From positions 27,824 to 91,823 of the forward strand of contig CBDBMQ010000015.1 of NCBI GenBank assembly GCA_965207565.1: a stretch of 64,000 nucleotides of DNA. The letters are read 5' to 3'. Shown here piece after piece: positions 26,753 to 36,803 of the stretch. Within the stretch, counting starts at the first letter, position 1. Each line of letters starts with the position of its first letter. Both the position numbers and the translations under genes were made by a program. The stretch is from Bin80 sp965207565 (GTDB lineage Bacteria > Bacteroidota > Rhodothermia > Rhodothermales > Bin80). Under the pieces are notes generated by a model. That model was given only the letters and a program-made list of their open reading frames with translations, did no database searches and was not told the origin of the DNA.

Positions 26753-28604
26753 GAAGTACCCGTATGCGCTCACGCACCTTGTCGACCAGTAATGAGCCGG
26801 GGTACTGGGTGAGTAAGTCGGTGTAGGCCTGGAGTGCTCCGGCAGTGTCACCCTGAATCGTTTCAAGAATCTCAGCATAATGAAAAAGGCTGCGATCACG
26901 CAGCGGACTTTCTGGATGTATGAGTGGGAATTCTCCGAATGCAATGAGGGCATCCTCTGACTGCCCATTCAACAAGAATGCTTCTGCACGCAAAAACCTC
27001 GCCTCGTCTGCAATCGGATGAGCCCCCCATTGTGTCAGTATATCTTGTGTAATCAGCACGGTTTCATTCGCTTTTTGCTGGCGCAAAAGGAGCAGCGCTT
27101 GCGCATAGCTCAATAAAGCCTGGTTTGTGGAGTCAGGTTGGGGGCTTTCAAGAAGAAGAACGCGCAGCGCAATGGCGTCATTGGCCGTTTCTTTGTCTGT
27201 TTCGTCTCGAATATCGCGCAGCGTGGATTGCGCATCCATAAAGTCTCCCGTATAAAAATGGATCATTGCCTCCTCAAATTTAGAGCGTGCAAACAATTCA
27301 CCGCTCGTTCGCGCAGAAAGCTGTGCAAAGATAATTGCGGCCTGATCTAAATTTCCTTCGTCTATAGCAAGGCGTCCCAAATCAAACTGGGCCTGCTCAC
27401 CAATAGGTGAATTCATATAGTGCGTAGCCAATTGTTGCAAGATCACTCGGGCAACGTCGCGATTGCGAAAGACATCCTGGTGCATAGCAGCAATCTGCGC
27501 CATCACCATCGGAACTTGCGGATGGCCTGGAAAATCCATCAGGAATCGTTCATAGGCTTCCAGAGATTTTTGATAATCCCCCGGGGATTGATCTGCCCGC
27601 TCCGCTTGCAAACGATACATGTCGGCGATTCCCAGGCGTGCCTGTACGAAGATATCCTCTTCGGGATGTGTTTCGAGTACGGCCTGGAATGCGCTGCCTG
27701 CGACAGTAAACGCGCCTGCCTCGGCGGCCCGCAGGGCAAACTCGTAGATCCCCTGACCGCTTGATCCATGATCCTCCTCCATTGCTGTAATCTCTCTGTA
27801 GGCCTGCTCAAAATCACCACTCTCCTCATAAAGCCAGGCTAAAAGATCGCGCAGTTGCAATAGATCGGGCTGCGCCAAGACGCGTTCCTGAGTGACTCGA
27901 ACCGCCACTTCCAAGGCTCCCTCCTGTTGCATATCGCGCCCAAGCCGCCCCCGAACATAGTTCAATTGCCGCGGGTTCAGTGCCAATAGATCCAGATATT
28001 CCTGGGTTGCAAATTCATGTTGCCCGGTTAGGCTGTACAGGTACGCAAGCTCTGCATGGAACAGGTTTTTATTCCCGATCACTTGTCTGCCCTGCTTGAG
28101 TAAATCAGTGGCCTGAACCAACAGACGTACCCCGACCATGCTATTATAGGCGATTCGGTACGCAGTCTCTGTTTCAGAGGCGGATTCGACCAGCGAATAC
28201 CAGGAATCCAGTGCTGCAGGTTCATCTCCACTGAGATATAACAGCTGTGCACGCTCCGCCGCAAGTGGCAGCTTCTGATTTTCTTCGCTGCGGGCGATCT
28301 CCTCATCAAGCAGCAAAATGGCTTCTTGATATTGTTTGGTGCTGGTATAAGCTTCCTTGAGTTTGTCAAAGAAGATTTTGTGCTCAGGATATTCATCTCG
28401 CAACTCGCGCAAGACTGCAATGGCCCGATCAAACTGCATCCCCCGCAAATATCCCAGTGCGAGTTGATATCGGGAGGCGGCATTGCCTTCAAGCTGCTCT
28501 TCTTCAGAAGTCGGGCGGCTTCGGTCTGCACGTTGAGGCTGGGCCAGAACTACGCTAGTCAAGGCACACATGCACAGCCAGTAAATAAAAAGGAGACGCA
28601 TCAA
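26736..28604 (-). CDS. Periplasmic TPR protein
   Basis: The 622-residue product has a signal peptide (MMRLLFIYWLCMCALTSVVLA) and then tetratricopeptide repeats throughout. Examples are RYQLALGYLRGMQFDRAIAV near the start, SPGDYQKSLEAYERFLMDFP in the middle and FHYAEILETIQGDTAGALQA near the end. Such proteins scaffold assemblies in the periplasm. It opens a nearly 9.1-kb minus-strand operon and faces dxr across 77 bases. Pairing with the secreted GATase1-like gene, with overlapping ends, suggests a shared envelope role. Confidence 0.85.
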   Translation of the reverse strand: MMRLLFIYWLCMCALTSVVLAQPQRADRSRPTSEEEQLEGNAASRYQLALGYLRGMQFDRAIAVLRELRDEYPEHKIFFDKLKEAYTSTKQYQEAILLLDEEIARSEENQKLPLAAERAQLLYLSGDEPAALDSWYSLVESASETETAYRIAYNSMVGVRLLVQATDLLKQGRQVIGNKNLFHAELAYLYSLTGQHEFATQEYLDLLALNPRQLNYVRGRLGRDMQQEGALEVAVRVTQERVLAQPDLLQLRDLLAWLYEESGDFEQAYREITAMEEDHGSSGQGIYEFALRAAEAGAFTVAGSAFQAVLETHPEEDIFVQARLGIADMYRLQAERADQSPGDYQKSLEAYERFLMDFPGHPQVPMVMAQIAAMHQDVFRNRDVARVILQQLATHYMNSPIGEQAQFDLGRLAIDEGNLDQAAIIFAQLSARTSGELFARSKFEEAMIHFYTGDFMDAQSTLRDIRDETDKETANDAIALRVLLLESPQPDSTNQALLSYAQALLLLRQQKANETVLITQDILTQWGAHPIADEARFLRAEAFLLNGQSEDALIAFGEFPLIHPESPLRDRSLFHYAEILETIQGDTAGALQAYTDLLTQYPGSLLVDKVRERIRVLRATIL

Positions 28605-28681
28605 AGCCGTGAACTCGTAAGTGTCAAGAGAGTGCTAGGCCGTATTTTAGGACACTCCAAGATAAGAGGAATCACAGATTA

Positions 28682-29860
28682 ATGAACGAACGGCAGCGTA
28701 GTGTCAGTATTGTAGGCTCGACTGGATCCATAGGAACGCAGTGCCTGGACATTGTTCGGAGGCATCCGGAGCGACTACGTGTGGTAGCACTCTCGGCCAA
28801 TCGAAGTATAGATCTTTTAGTGAGCCAGGCTCATGAGTTTTCTCCTGATGTTGTTGCCGTGGCGGATGAATCCAGGGTTCCAGAACTTCGGAAAAAACTC
28901 CAAGACACGGGGATTCAGGTACTGGAAGGCGAGGAGGGAGTATGCAGGTGTGCAATGCTCCCGGAAGCGGATATTGTGCTGGGAGCTGCCACGGGAATTG
29001 CGGGACTGAAGTCGGTCTTATCTGCTTTGACAGCGGGGAAGATACTGGCGCTGGCGAACAAGGAAACCCTGGTTGCTGCGGGGAATCTCGCAATGGAAGC
29101 TGCCCGTGCCCATAACGCCACGATCATCCCCGTTGATAGCGAGCACTCTGCGGTGTTCCAATGTTTGGAAGATGGTGGGATCAATAATGTAGAAAAAATC
29201 CTGCTCACTGCCTCTGGAGGTCCTTTCTGGAAGAGTGCGCCCCATACACTTGGCAAAATCACTCCACAGGAAGCACTCAAACATCCCAACTGGAGTATGG
29301 GCCCCAAAGTGACCATTGACTCGGCCACGATGATGAATAAGGGGCTGGAGGTAATTGAAGCCTATTGGCTGTTTGAGCTTACAGAGAAACAGATCGATAT
29401 TGTAGTCCATCCACAGTCCATCATCCACTCCATGGTATTGTTCAAAGATGGATCGGTGAAAGCGCAACTCAGCTTACCGGATATGAGGCTACCGATTCAG
29501 TATGCACTAAGTTACCCGAGCCGGTGGCCACTCCCCGAAGGCCGTATAGATTGGACTCGCTCCCAGTCGCTGGACTTCCATCCACCCGACCTGAAAAAAT
29601 TTCCCTGTTTACGTCTGGCGATGGAAGCCTTGGAGGCGGGAGGGAATGCATCCGCCGTTTTAAATGCTGCCAATGAAGCTGCCGTAGATCTTTTTTTGAA
29701 AGAAAAGCTCAGCTTTATGGGGATCCCGCATATGATCGAAAGGGCACTCAGCGAGCTGTCTGGCCCGGTTTTGAGCACGTATGAGGAAGTAGTACATGTG
29801 GATCAGGTTACCCGCCGCTACGTGTTGGACTCTGTCGGACGGAACACCTTCACGCTGTGA
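28682..29860 (+). CDS. dxr: 1-deoxy-D-xylulose 5-phosphate reductoisomerase
   Basis: This enzyme makes MEP from DXP with NADPH, the second step of the non-mevalonate isoprenoid pathway. GSTGSIGTQCLDIVRRHPE binds NADPH. The core has LANKETLVAAG, IPVDSEHSAVFQCLEDG, TASGGPFW and MGPKVTIDSATMMNKGLEVI, which includes the metal and substrate ligands and the flexible loop. The 392 residues are normal length. It leads the plus-strand cluster dxr-rseP-bamA-ompH-ompH-panB-surE. Confidence 0.96.
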   Translation: MNERQRSVSIVGSTGSIGTQCLDIVRRHPERLRVVALSANRSIDLLVSQAHEFSPDVVAVADESRVPELRKKLQDTGIQVLEGEEGVCRCAMLPEADIVLGAATGIAGLKSVLSALTAGKILALANKETLVAAGNLAMEAARAHNATIIPVDSEHSAVFQCLEDGGINNVEKILLTASGGPFWKSAPHTLGKITPQEALKHPNWSMGPKVTIDSATMMNKGLEVIEAYWLFELTEKQIDIVVHPQSIIHSMVLFKDGSVKAQLSLPDMRLPIQYALSYPSRWPLPEGRIDWTRSQSLDFHPPDLKKFPCLRLAMEALEAGGNASAVLNAANEAAVDLFLKEKLSFMGIPHMIERALSELSGPVLSTYEEVVHVDQVTRRYVLDSVGRNTFTL

Positions 29861-29886
29861 AGTATACCGTAGCCGAACAATAATCG

Positions 29887-31308
29887 TTGGTGTTACCTGT
29901 GAGTATTCTTTGGATTCTTTTCACATTTATCCCGGCCCTGATGATTCTCGTGTTTGTACACGAGTTGGGTCATTTCTGGGCAGCACGGGCATTCGGTATG
30001 CGGGTGGATCGCTTTTCGATTGGATTCCCCCCGAATATATTAAAGAAGCGTTTTGGTCAGACGGAGTATGTTCTTGGACTAACCCCGCTTGGGGGTTACG
30101 TCAAAATTGCCGGCATGGTGGACGAAAGTCTGGATACAGACTTCAAGGACGAGGAGCCGCAACCCGATGAATTCCGATCAAAGCCTCTTTGGCAGCGCAT
30201 GATTGTCATCAGCGCAGGCGTGATCATGAACATGATTCTGGCTTGCGTCATCTTTTTTGCGCTCACCTGGGCGTTTGGGGCTAGCCATATCGCGCATACG
30301 GAAGATGGGACCATCTTTGTCGCGGACAGCTCGGTTGCGTCCGTTGATATTGGGATGCAGACTGGAGACCGCCTCCTCGCAATTGGGGAGCATACCTACG
30401 AGCCGGATGGCCCTGCCATATCTCTAAATTCACTCCTGGCGGATGAACTCATGTTTGAAGTGGAGCGGGATAACCGGATTCTGACGCTTCCGGCACCAGG
30501 AAACCTGATGACTCGAATCCAGGAACTGCCCGCCGGGGGGCTCTATGGATTGGGGATCTATACCTGGCCCAGTACGCTTGGATCCGTTGATGAAGGAATG
30601 CCTGCGGAAGCGGCTGGATTGCAGGTTGGTGACCGGATCACCGCCGTGAACCAAACCCCTGTGAAGTACTGGCTGGAGTTGATTAATCATGTTGGGAATT
30701 CGGGCGGAGATTCGCTTCTGGTTGCATGGGAGCGGGATGAGGGGCAGCGCTCGGTTGCATATGAGGCCGTGGTGGTGCCGGTCATGAATCCGAGTTGTAA
30801 TTATGTGGTTGGGATCGGGATCGCACAGACGCAGATTGATTACGGACCGATCAAGTCAGCGGGGATTGGACTGTCGGACACCTGGGACAACACACAGGCG
30901 ATCACCACCAGTTTATGGCGGATCGCCGCAGGCAAGGAGAGTGTTCGGGATAACCTGGGTGGGCCGGTGATGGTAGCGAATGTGATTGGAGAGGCGGCAA
31001 GCAGCGGAGCACGCCCATTTTGGTATATCGTGGCCATGCTTTCAATCACGCTGGCAATTGTGAATATTCTGCCGATTCCCGTTTTAGATGGGGGGCATCT
31101 AATGTTTCTCTTTTATGAGTTGATCGTTCGCAGGGAGCCGCCTCTCAAAGTGCGAATTTTCCTGCAACAGGCGGGGATGATCCTATTATTGATCTTGATG
31201 GCATTCCTGATTACCAATGATGTCATCCGGGCATTCAGTTCCAGTGGCAATGAAACCAGTAAAGTAGAGCCTGTAGTCTGTCAGGTTGATGAAGCCGAAG
31301 CAGAGTAA
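29887..31308 (+). CDS. rseP: Site-2 membrane metalloprotease RseP
   Basis: RseP cleaves anti-sigma factors or leftover signal peptides inside the inner membrane. The 473 residues carry the zinc motif HELGH near residues 25-29, PDZ regions (PAEAAGLQVGDRITAVNQTP) and the second active-site motif LPIPVLDGGHLMF near the C-terminus. The first codon used here is TTG at 29887; GTG codons at 29890 and 29899 are alternatives that leave the first helix intact. It follows dxr by 26 bases and precedes bamA, the usual order in many bacteria. Confidence 0.93.
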   Translation: MVLPVSILWILFTFIPALMILVFVHELGHFWAARAFGMRVDRFSIGFPPNILKKRFGQTEYVLGLTPLGGYVKIAGMVDESLDTDFKDEEPQPDEFRSKPLWQRMIVISAGVIMNMILACVIFFALTWAFGASHIAHTEDGTIFVADSSVASVDIGMQTGDRLLAIGEHTYEPDGPAISLNSLLADELMFEVERDNRILTLPAPGNLMTRIQELPAGGLYGLGIYTWPSTLGSVDEGMPAEAAGLQVGDRITAVNQTPVKYWLELINHVGNSGGDSLLVAWERDEGQRSVAYEAVVVPVMNPSCNYVVGIGIAQTQIDYGPIKSAGIGLSDTWDNTQAITTSLWRIAAGKESVRDNLGGPVMVANVIGEAASSGARPFWYIVAMLSITLAIVNILPIPVLDGGHLMFLFYELIVRREPPLKVRIFLQQAGMILLLILMAFLITNDVIRAFSSSGNETSKVEPVVCQVDEAEAE

Positions 31309-31439
31309 CTGATGCCATAAGCGATTTGTACGAACGGGCAGATTTTCTTCGTTTATGGGTAGTGCAGAAACAAGAATCCTATCAAAGGGGTTCCATAGGA
31401 CTGCGCTACAATACTCTCATTCCTTTTGATCGAATCGTG

Positions 31440-33944
31440 ATGCGCATCATACTCTTGCTATCCATTTTAACTGTCGGTGTCAATGCCGTGGCGGCCCAGG
31501 GGCTTTCTGGAAGCTCGTTGGCCAGTAATCGCTTCTCTGTTCCTGAAGAACTTGAGATTCTGGGGATCTCTGTGGAGGGAGTCGAGGCGGAAACCATGCA
31601 AAGCTTTGCGATCCGAAGCAGTGGGTTGGCGGTGGGGCAAACCGTGGTTCTGCCGGGGGATCCTGCGATCTCCGAAGCGATACGGAGCATTTACAGATTG
31701 CGTGTGTTCTCGGATGTAAAAATCGTAGAGGAGCGTCGGGCAGGCAATGGTGTTTTTCTGCTAATTCAGCTTACAGAAGAGCCGCAATTAGCAGAGTTTA
31801 CATTCTCAGGAATTAAAAAGAAGGATCGGCGGAAGCTTGAGGATAAGGTCACACTGTTCAAGGGAACACGTATTCGGCCCGCGGACTTGGAGCGATCCAA
31901 ACAGGTGATCAAAGAGCATTTTGCAGAGAAAGGATTCCTGCTTGCAGAGGTGGAGGTGAATCGGACTCCAGGCCCCGAAAATACGGTCAACCTTGAGTTT
32001 GCAATTGATCGGGGAGAGAAGGTGAGAATCCAGGAAGTTTTAGTCTCAGGAAATGAAAATATTAGCAGCCGATCCGTACGCCGGAAGCTTAAAAAGACAA
32101 AACCCAGACGTTCAATTTTCTTTTGGCGCAAAGCTCGGTTTGACCGGATGCTCTATGAGGAGGACAAGCTAAACCTCATCAATCACTTTAATTCAAAAGG
32201 ATACTACGATGCCAGAGTGCTAAGGGACTCTGTATGGCTGGATACCTCAGGGGAAAAGCCGGGGATGGTTGTATCCCTCGAGCTTCGTGAAGGACCGCAG
32301 TATCATGTAAGAAACGTGGAGTGGGAAGGAAATACGATCTATCCTGATGAAGTATTATCGTCTGCTTTAGGGGTAGAGCCGGGGGATGTTTACAACTCCG
32401 AACAGATTGAGCAAAACCTGCACGGCAATCAGGCGAGCAGCGATGTATCAAGTCTGTACATGAACCGGGGGCACATGCTCTTTCGTGTAGAGCCTGAAGT
32501 ACGGGTCCTGGAGGGAGATTCGCTGGATCTATACTATGATCTCTACGAGGGAGATATTTTCAGTTTTGGGGAGATCACCATCGCCGGAAACGACAAGACC
32601 AAAGAGCACGTTGTGCGACGGGAGTTATATACCATCCCGGGGCAGACATTCAGCAGGGAGTTGATCCAGGAGACGATCCGAAGATTATCCCAGTTGAAAT
32701 ACTTCGATCAGGAAAAGCTCGGGGCAGGGCCCTCTATTGATCTGGACCAGGAAGAAAAGGAAGTGAACCTAATCTACAACCTTGAAGAGGTCGGCAGTGA
32801 TCAGTTGGAGCTTAGTGGCACGTATGGGCGGTGGGGAGTAATTTTAATGCTGCGCTTCGGGTTCAACAATTTCAGTGCACAGGATTTCTTTAAAGCCGGT
32901 GCTTGGCGGCCGTTACCTTCCGGGGATGGACAGCAGCTCTCTGTCAGCCTTCAGACCAGTGGGCGGCAATACCAAAGCTATTCCCTGGGTTTTACCGAGC
33001 CTTGGTTGCGAGGCAGGCCTACCCCGGTTGGCTTTCAGGTATCGCACTCAAGATTTAGTGGGTTGGGGTTCTACGGGTACGGCAGCGTCTTCGGTGAAGA
33101 TGATGAGGATGACAATGATCTTGGGTTTGCAAATACCAATGCGCGTATCTTCTATGAACAGCGGCTGAAGTGGCCGGATGATAAGTTCAGTGCCAGCACC
33201 TCCTTGGGTTATCAGTTCTATTCAAACCGGAACTATACGTCAGTTCTTCCACTTGGACGGAGTCAGCAGGTGACGGTGCGTCAGGCGTTGTCACGGAGTT
33301 CCGTGGATCATCCAGTCTTTCCCACGGCAGGCTCGACATTTCTGCTTTCAGGGGAGTTGGCACTGCCGGTGTCGGACTTTATACAGTATCACAAATGGAA
33401 GCTCACCACGAGTTGGAATGTGCCGATCTTGAGGAAGCTCACCACGAGTTTTTCAGCAGACTTTGGTTATATCGGCTCACTCACCGGCGGGGATGTGCTT
33501 TTTGAACGCTATGTTGTTGGTGGGTCACCCTTTGATGTCCAGGGATATCGAAACAATTTCGGGAAAGACATTATCTACATGCGTGGGTATCCAGCCCGGG
33601 TGCTTGGCCCTCGTCGCGGTGAGGAAGCGGTGGGTGGTCGTGTATTGAATAAATTCACGTCGGAGTTGCGGCTACTTGCCGTTCAAACTCCACAACTCAC
33701 CGCAGCACCCTATCTCTTTATGGACGCCGCCAATACCTGGGATACGTTTCAGACGTACAATCCTAGGCAACTTTATCGCTCGGCTGGTGTAGGCGCACGT
33801 TTATTCCTGCCGATATTGGGAATGCTGGAAATTGCATATGGGTATAATTTTGATGAGTTTGCACCAATCTCGGGTCAACAATCAAATCATGATGGCTCAA
33901 AAAAGTGGTTTTTCCAGTTTACGCTTGGCCAGGGGTTCAATTAG
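31440..33944 (+). CDS. bamA: Outer-membrane assembly factor BamA (Omp85)
   Basis: BamA folds beta-barrel proteins into the outer membrane. I start it at the ATG 31440 because this gives the signal peptide MRIILLLSILTVGVNAVAAQ; an in-frame upstream ATG at 31326 would put 38 charged residues before it. POTRA domains follow up to about residue 430 (for example EFTFSGIKKKDRRKLEDKV and VLVSGNENISSRSVRRKLKK). The 16-strand barrel comes next with the conserved GGSPFDVQGYR and RGYP-containing lid loop. The chain ends FQFTLGQGFN. Two OmpH/Skp chaperone genes follow, which fits a shared task. Confidence 0.94.
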   Translation: MRIILLLSILTVGVNAVAAQGLSGSSLASNRFSVPEELEILGISVEGVEAETMQSFAIRSSGLAVGQTVVLPGDPAISEAIRSIYRLRVFSDVKIVEERRAGNGVFLLIQLTEEPQLAEFTFSGIKKKDRRKLEDKVTLFKGTRIRPADLERSKQVIKEHFAEKGFLLAEVEVNRTPGPENTVNLEFAIDRGEKVRIQEVLVSGNENISSRSVRRKLKKTKPRRSIFFWRKARFDRMLYEEDKLNLINHFNSKGYYDARVLRDSVWLDTSGEKPGMVVSLELREGPQYHVRNVEWEGNTIYPDEVLSSALGVEPGDVYNSEQIEQNLHGNQASSDVSSLYMNRGHMLFRVEPEVRVLEGDSLDLYYDLYEGDIFSFGEITIAGNDKTKEHVVRRELYTIPGQTFSRELIQETIRRLSQLKYFDQEKLGAGPSIDLDQEEKEVNLIYNLEEVGSDQLELSGTYGRWGVILMLRFGFNNFSAQDFFKAGAWRPLPSGDGQQLSVSLQTSGRQYQSYSLGFTEPWLRGRPTPVGFQVSHSRFSGLGFYGYGSVFGEDDEDDNDLGFANTNARIFYEQRLKWPDDKFSASTSLGYQFYSNRNYTSVLPLGRSQQVTVRQALSRSSVDHPVFPTAGSTFLLSGELALPVSDFIQYHKWKLTTSWNVPILRKLTTSFSADFGYIGSLTGGDVLFERYVVGGSPFDVQGYRNNFGKDIIYMRGYPARVLGPRRGEEAVGGRVLNKFTSELRLLAVQTPQLTAAPYLFMDAANTWDTFQTYNPRQLYRSAGVGARLFLPILGMLEIAYGYNFDEFAPISGQQSNHDGSKKWFFQFTLGQGFN

Positions 33945-33968
33945 ATTCATGTACAAACCGTCACACGT

Positions 33969-34508
33969 ATGAGAATGCTACTGAGTTTCGGGTTGTTTTT
34001 CGTATGGACCGCTACTGTGGTTCTTGCGCAGCAGAAAATCGCCTATGTTGATTCGGATTTGATTTATGAAAATTATCCAGAGTTCTCAACAGCGCGGCAG
34101 TCTCTGGACCGGGTTGCCGAGCAATGGGAGCAGGATCTCGCCGAGCGTCAAGATCGACTGGATGAGATGTTTCAGGAGTATCAGGCACGGGAACTGTTAT
34201 ACACTGCTGAGTCACGTCAGCAAAAACAAAATGAAATCATTGCAGCGGAAGAAGAACTGGATCGTTTGCGGCGGCAATATTTCGGACCGGAAGGTCAGTT
34301 ATTTGAGCAGCAGCAGCAGATCCTGCGTCCGATTCAGGAAAAAGTCCTGATCGCGATTGAGGAGGTGGCGGAAGCGGAGGGCTATGATTATGTATTTGAT
34401 CTGGGCGGTGATTTTGTTTTTCTCTACACTAATGAAAAGCTCAACATTACGGATCTCGTTCTCGAGGAGTTGGGCATTGATATTACCCGCGCCTCTCTTG
34501 GGCGGTAA
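33969..34508 (+). CDS. skp: OmpH/Skp-family periplasmic chaperone, first copy
   Basis: This protein holds unfolded outer-membrane proteins in the periplasm and passes them to BamA. Its signal peptide is MRMLLSFGLFFVWTATVVLA, followed by the typical QKIAYVDSDLIYENYPEFST. Two long helices rich in Gln and Glu (EQDLAERQDRLDEMFQEYQA) form the grasping arms. The end returns to the core with YVFDLGGDFVFLYTNEKLNI. At 179 residues it is normal. It lies 24 bases after bamA and 27 before a second copy. Confidence 0.9.
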   Translation: MRMLLSFGLFFVWTATVVLAQQKIAYVDSDLIYENYPEFSTARQSLDRVAEQWEQDLAERQDRLDEMFQEYQARELLYTAESRQQKQNEIIAAEEELDRLRRQYFGPEGQLFEQQQQILRPIQEKVLIAIEEVAEAEGYDYVFDLGGDFVFLYTNEKLNITDLVLEELGIDITRASLGR

Positions 34509-34535
34509 GCTTCACACTTTAACTTAAATAATTCT

Positions 34536-35120
34536 ATGCGACTCTTTTCGCTTAAACGCAGCGCCGGTTATCTTCTCGCTGTGTCATTTCTTGGTTTTGC
34601 AACTGCTGCACAGGCACAACAGCTTCCAGCCCTGCGGATTGGCTACACGGATCATGAGGTACTGATTTCGAATATGCCCCAAACTCGAACGATTCAGGAG
34701 GAACTGCAGGCGGAGTTGGAAAGTGGACAACGGATTCTTCAAAGTATGCAGGAGGATCTCGCCGGTAAGGTGGATCGTTATCAAAAGCAGCAGGCACTAT
34801 TATCAGAGGAACGCCGACAGGAGCGTCAGCAGGAACTGATTGGCTTGGAGGAGGAACTCCGCAATAAAGCTGCAGAGCTGGAACAGGACCTCGTACAGCG
34901 TGAGCTGGACCTCATGGGACCAATCTACCAGCAGGTCGATACAGCAATCCAAACGGTTGCAGCTGAGAAAAATCTTGATCTCGTCCTTCGCACTCAGGCA
35001 GGACCAGCACAGCCGATCTTGCTCTATGCGAACGAAGATCGGATTACGGATATTACTCTTGAGGTTGCTCGGGAGTTAGGGATTGATGTTGATGCGGCGA
35101 TGCAGTCTGCAGGCAACTAA
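34536..35120 (+). CDS. OmpH/Skp-family periplasmic chaperone, second copy
   Basis: A tandem paralogue of the preceding gene, 194 residues, with signal region MRLFSLKRSAGYLLAVSFLG and mature start LPALRIGYTDHEVLISNMPQ. The helical arms are again Gln/Glu-rich (EERRQERQQELIGLEEELRN), and the C-terminal core reads NLDLVLRTQAGPAQPILLYA. The two copies are clearly diverged, so the duplication is old. Paired OmpH genes behind bamA are common in Bacteroidota and related phyla. It ends 44 bases before panB. Confidence 0.9.
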   Translation: MRLFSLKRSAGYLLAVSFLGFATAAQAQQLPALRIGYTDHEVLISNMPQTRTIQEELQAELESGQRILQSMQEDLAGKVDRYQKQQALLSEERRQERQQELIGLEEELRNKAAELEQDLVQRELDLMGPIYQQVDTAIQTVAAEKNLDLVLRTQAGPAQPILLYANEDRITDITLEVARELGIDVDAAMQSAGN

Positions 35121-35164
35121 CGTGCCTTTGCAAATCGCCTCCAATGAAATAGACCACCATTTTC

Positions 35165-35971
35165 ATGGAAGGCGTTAGGCGGGTTACGACCCAAACGTTC
35201 CGCCAGATGAAGGGTGCCGGCATACCGATTGCGATGCTTACGGCATACGACTATACCATGGCGCGCATATTGGACCGCGCAGGTGTGGATGCTCTCCTCG
35301 TAGGGGATTCGGCATCGAATGTCGTGGCTGGGCATGAAACGACACTTCCCATCACACTGGAGCACATGATTTATCATGCCCAGTGTGTCGTTCGAGCCGT
35401 AAAGCGAGCCCTCGTCATTGTGGATCTGCCATTTGGTGCCTATCAGGGGAACAGCAAAGAAGCATTAATTTCCTCAATTCGTGTGATGAAGGAAGCTGGA
35501 GCACATGCAGTAAAGATCGAGGGGGGAACGGCCGTTGTACCTGCGATAGAGCGGATCCTTCAGGCAGGGATCCCCGTCATGGGGCATCTAGGATTGACTC
35601 CCCAGAGCATTTACCGGTTTGGAACTTATAAGGTGCGTGCCAGAGAGCCAGAGGAGGCCGACCAACTCCGGCAGGATGCGCTTGCGCTCGAGAAAGCAGG
35701 TTGCTTTGCCATTGTGTTAGAGAAAATTCCTGCTAAACTGGCTGGGGATATCTCGGCGTCATTGAGCATTCCAACGATTGGGATTGGAGCAGGAAATGCA
35801 TGTGATGGCCAAGTACTGGTGATCCACGATGCACTGGGGTTAAATAATGATTTTCATCCACGTTTTGTTCGCCGCTACGCGAATCTAATGGATTCGATTT
35901 CAGAATCTGTTAAGAATTATGTGGAGGATGTGCGGAGTCATTCTTTTCCATCATCCGAGGAGAGTTATTAG
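35165..35971 (+). CDS. panB: 3-methyl-2-oxobutanoate hydroxymethyltransferase
   Basis: PanB makes ketopantoate from alpha-ketoisovalerate and methylene-tetrahydrofolate, the first step to pantothenate and CoA. The 268 residues show the family motifs MLTAYDYTMARILDRAGVDA, LLVGDSASNVVAGHETTLPI, VDLPFGAYQGN, AVKIEGG, GIPVMGHLGLTPQS and IGIGAGNACDGQVLVIHDAL. Metal ligands in VGDS and the Glu of KIEGG are present. It is located between an ompH copy and surE. Other pantothenate genes are not in the window. Confidence 0.96.
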   Translation: MEGVRRVTTQTFRQMKGAGIPIAMLTAYDYTMARILDRAGVDALLVGDSASNVVAGHETTLPITLEHMIYHAQCVVRAVKRALVIVDLPFGAYQGNSKEALISSIRVMKEAGAHAVKIEGGTAVVPAIERILQAGIPVMGHLGLTPQSIYRFGTYKVRAREPEEADQLRQDALALEKAGCFAIVLEKIPAKLAGDISASLSIPTIGIGAGNACDGQVLVIHDALGLNNDFHPRFVRRYANLMDSISESVKNYVEDVRSHSFPSSEESY

Positions 35972-35974
35972 TTT

Positions 35975-36802
35975 ATGAGTCATCTCAAGTCATCAACGAA
36001 CATGATTAGCTCTCGTCGTCGCCCACTGATTTTGGTTACAAATGACGATGGGATTCAGTCTCCTGGAATTCGTGCCTTAACAAAAGCGATGGATGAGGTG
36101 GGGGATGTGATGGTTGTGGCTCCCCTTGATGATCAAACTGCGGTGGGTCATTCGATCACACTGGACCATCCTATTCGGGTAGAGACCTACAACTTTGGGG
36201 ACGAGCTAAGTCATATCCGGGCTTTGGGCATTACCGGGACTCCCTGCGATTGCATGAAGCTGGCATTGCATGAGTTATTGCACCGCAAACCGGATTTGGC
36301 GGTCAGTGGCATTAACAGGGGATCCAACATCGCAATTAACGTAATCTATTCGGGCACGATCAGTGCGGCAACAGAATCGTCGGTGAACGGGATTGATTCC
36401 ATTGCCTTTAGCCTTGATTCGAAAGACCCGGATGCTGATTATTCTCCTGCAGGTAATTATGCCAGGGTGATCGCACAGAAAGTACTCAGAAGCCAACTGC
36501 CGAGAGGCGTTGTCCTCAGTGCAAATATTCCCGATCTACCTGAGAATCAGATCAGAGGTATTCGAGTTGCCCGCCAAGCTCGATCAAGGTGGGAAGAGGG
36601 TTTTGTTGGACGAAGGGACCCTTCAAACAGGTCTTATTACTGGTACCGCGGTATGATGAATGTATTGGATACAGGTGATGACACCGACACCGGGGCGCTC
36701 GAAAATGGATATGTATCGGTCACACCGCTACAGTATGACCGTACTGCCCATGGGTGTATCAATGTACTAAAGACATGGCGCTGGTCAGAGCCTTCAGATT
36801 AA
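35975..36802 (+). CDS. surE: 5'/3'-nucleotidase SurE
   Basis: SurE is a metal-dependent phosphatase acting on nucleoside monophosphates. The motif LVTNDDGIQSPGI near residues 20-31 supplies the metal-binding Asp pair, and SGINRGSNIAINVIYSGTIS adds the Asn and Ser ligands. The 275 residues are normal; the first ten or so before the SRRRPLIL strand are extra, so an ATG at 36002 is an alternative start. It begins 3 bases after panB and ends one base before the stop of a convergent dehydratase gene. Confidence 0.94.
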   Translation: MSHLKSSTNMISSRRRPLILVTNDDGIQSPGIRALTKAMDEVGDVMVVAPLDDQTAVGHSITLDHPIRVETYNFGDELSHIRALGITGTPCDCMKLALHELLHRKPDLAVSGINRGSNIAINVIYSGTISAATESSVNGIDSIAFSLDSKDPDADYSPAGNYARVIAQKVLRSQLPRGVVLSANIPDLPENQIRGIRVARQARSRWEEGFVGRRDPSNRSYYWYRGMMNVLDTGDDTDTGALENGYVSVTPLQYDRTAHGCINVLKTWRWSEPSD

Positions 36803-36803
36803 A

